From contig CM082581.2 of NCBI GenBank assembly GCA_040954595.2, positions 682,001 through 746,000 on the forward strand: a DNA stretch of 64,000 bases, given 5' to 3'. The stretch's first letter is position 1. Each line of letters starts with the position of its first letter. The notes under the pieces were generated by a model, which worked only from the letters and a program-made list of their open reading frames with translations, had not been told where the DNA came from and did not search any database. The position numbers and the translations under genes were made by a program. Origin of the DNA: Balanoglossus misakiensis (taxonomy: Eukaryota > Hemichordata). Shown here piece by piece: positions 62,641 to 64,000 of this stretch.

Positions 62641-64000
62641 TGAGAAACCGTAGGCGAACGCAACAGACAGCAATTTAAATTTGCATAACTAGAGGTTTGG
62701 GTGGAAAGATTTCAGAATTTAACGCACATATACAGATATTTTGTAGTGGAAATTTGAGTATATTATAAATAGTACATGTAATAAGACTGTGAATTGATTT
62801 TATTTACTGACAATTAAATGCAGTTACCCTTTGAGTATGGGTGTTTATCGAGGGGGGGGGGGTCCAAAAAAATGTTAGAAACTGTTGAAGATGAAACCGG
62901 AAAGATGTAGCAAATTCGTTAGTTTTCCCTTTTTTGGAAATTATGCTCGAAGCGTGTGATTGGTCAATTAGTCAGAAGGGGATTGGTTGGAAATAGTCGA
63001 ATATGATTGGGCAATAAGTTCGAAGCTGAAATCCCTCAGGCTGTATAAATACGGTGTTTGTGGCGTGTACTAATGGAGTATGGCTGGGGTGTGTTGTGTC
63101 GAGCAGTCTAGTATATCATTTGTGGGGCATTGAATATTTAGAACAAAGTTCTCTATGTCGGACTTCCTAACATATACTCGATCGTTGATAACAAAACGAG
63201 CAGATATTTTTGTGCAAATAGTGTGCGCAAAACAACAACTAAACATGAAGACAACAAGATAGTACTGCGTGCGGTGCGACTCGGTTGTAAGCGTCAAGTC
63301 AAAAACTGCAAAGACATGCAACAGGTGTAAATATAGTCGACTGAAATGCTGAAAAACCATGAATATCGATTGGCTCAAAGTGATGGGAATCGGCTCAACT
63401 TACCGGAGGGAATTGGTACATTATATAACGAGTAAACTAGAAAGAAAGAAATCCCAGCGTTAACACTGGAAATTGTTCATAAATTAATATTTATACATGT
63501 ATGTGTATATTGCGTAACCTTCGAAAATTCGAATATCATTAGCACTTGGCCTAAAAAGTTGTGCATTGCGAGTGGGACACTGGGCAATTATTTTTATGGG
63601 CCGCCATCGCTATGCAGTTTAGATGTAGTATTTTACTCAACTTTTACCGGCAAGTGAGTGATTTGCTTTCAGAAGGTAATGAGACGGAAATAAACTTATG
63701 CAATCAGAGTTAATTATTCGTGAGGATACAAACTTTTGTACTAGATTTATTGTAATTTTTCAGTGTATACTCCTGGCCTTCGCAGGACTTTCATTTTTTA
63801 CCCGGTTTGTGTGTTTTCGGGTTACCCATGGGCATTCTCTACCTGTTTTAAAACTCTGAACAAGAAGATGTCACGTGTATCATTTTATGTACGACGTACA
63901 TCATTATAATAATGCTATAGTGAAGTTTTTAAAAAGGAAATATTTTTTTAGTGTTATTTTCTTCGTTTTTTATATGACTGAAATATGGTTGTGCTTGATG
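62641..64000. other. No gene recognised
   Basis: AT-rich. A G run lies at 62852-62861. A good plus-strand TATA box (CTGTATAAATACGG) lies at about 63042-63055 but no convincing frame follows; its product may begin outside the window or be noncoding. Confidence 0.3.

Overview
The window is eukaryotic and repeat-dominated. It has spliced genes with GT-AG introns, several classes of retrotransposon, kilobase-scale satellites, long inverted repeats and many ATGTACATG-like AT-rich stretches. The style and the element families (a tyrosine-recombinase retrotransposon of the DIRS/Ngaro/PAT group, a short-LTR Ty3/gypsy element, foldback-like inverted repeats) suggest a marine invertebrate, such as a lancelet, hemichordate, echinoderm or mollusc. 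The species cannot be decided from the sequence alone. No tRNA, rRNA, CRISPR or prokaryotic feature was seen.

Layout. 1-1.9 kb: the 5' end of a minus-strand retroelement (putative LTR, primer site, leader, and a gag/PNMA-like frame that runs off the left edge). 1.97-11.5 kb: two and a fraction copies of a 2.29-kb tandem unit that carries its own 81-bp array. The first copy is split by a 4.87-kb YR retrotransposon with A1-ORFs-B1-A2-B2 repeats. 11.5-16.8 kb: two convergent coding units. One is an orphan 206-aa frame. The other is a minus-strand spliced, transposase-like gene with a 69-bp minisatellite in its intron and a one-base frame break. 16.79-21.92 kb: a complete Ty3/gypsy element (188-bp LTRs with one mismatch, 5-bp target duplication, one long gag-pol frame). 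22.19-29.78 kb: an 86-bp satellite of about 90 monomers with an internal 926-bp tandem duplication. 29.79-58.50 kb: a giant inverted repeat, with arms of 8.7 and 11.7 kb around an 8.3-kb centre. The arms are themselves nested palindromes with internal tandem repeats, and the excess length of the right arm is explained by two later insertions. 60.3-62.5 kb: a minus-strand gene with a 5' UTR exon and two coding exons, encoding tandem OB-fold-like domains and an Arg/Ser-rich tail. 62.6-64 kb: nothing recognised.

How the parts fit. Almost every coding frame belongs to a mobile element. The YR element is the best-resolved system. Its Gag and Pol frames are in the same frame, separated by one TGA, and Pol has no early ATG. 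A GT-AG intron would join Pol to the recombinase exactly in frame. A related uninterrupted copy of its target lies 6.7 kb downstream and gives an internal empty site. The giant nested inverted repeat resembles an oversized foldback element, but no transposase was recognised in it. The OB-fold gene is the only plausible host-type gene with complete exons, though it too could be element-borne.
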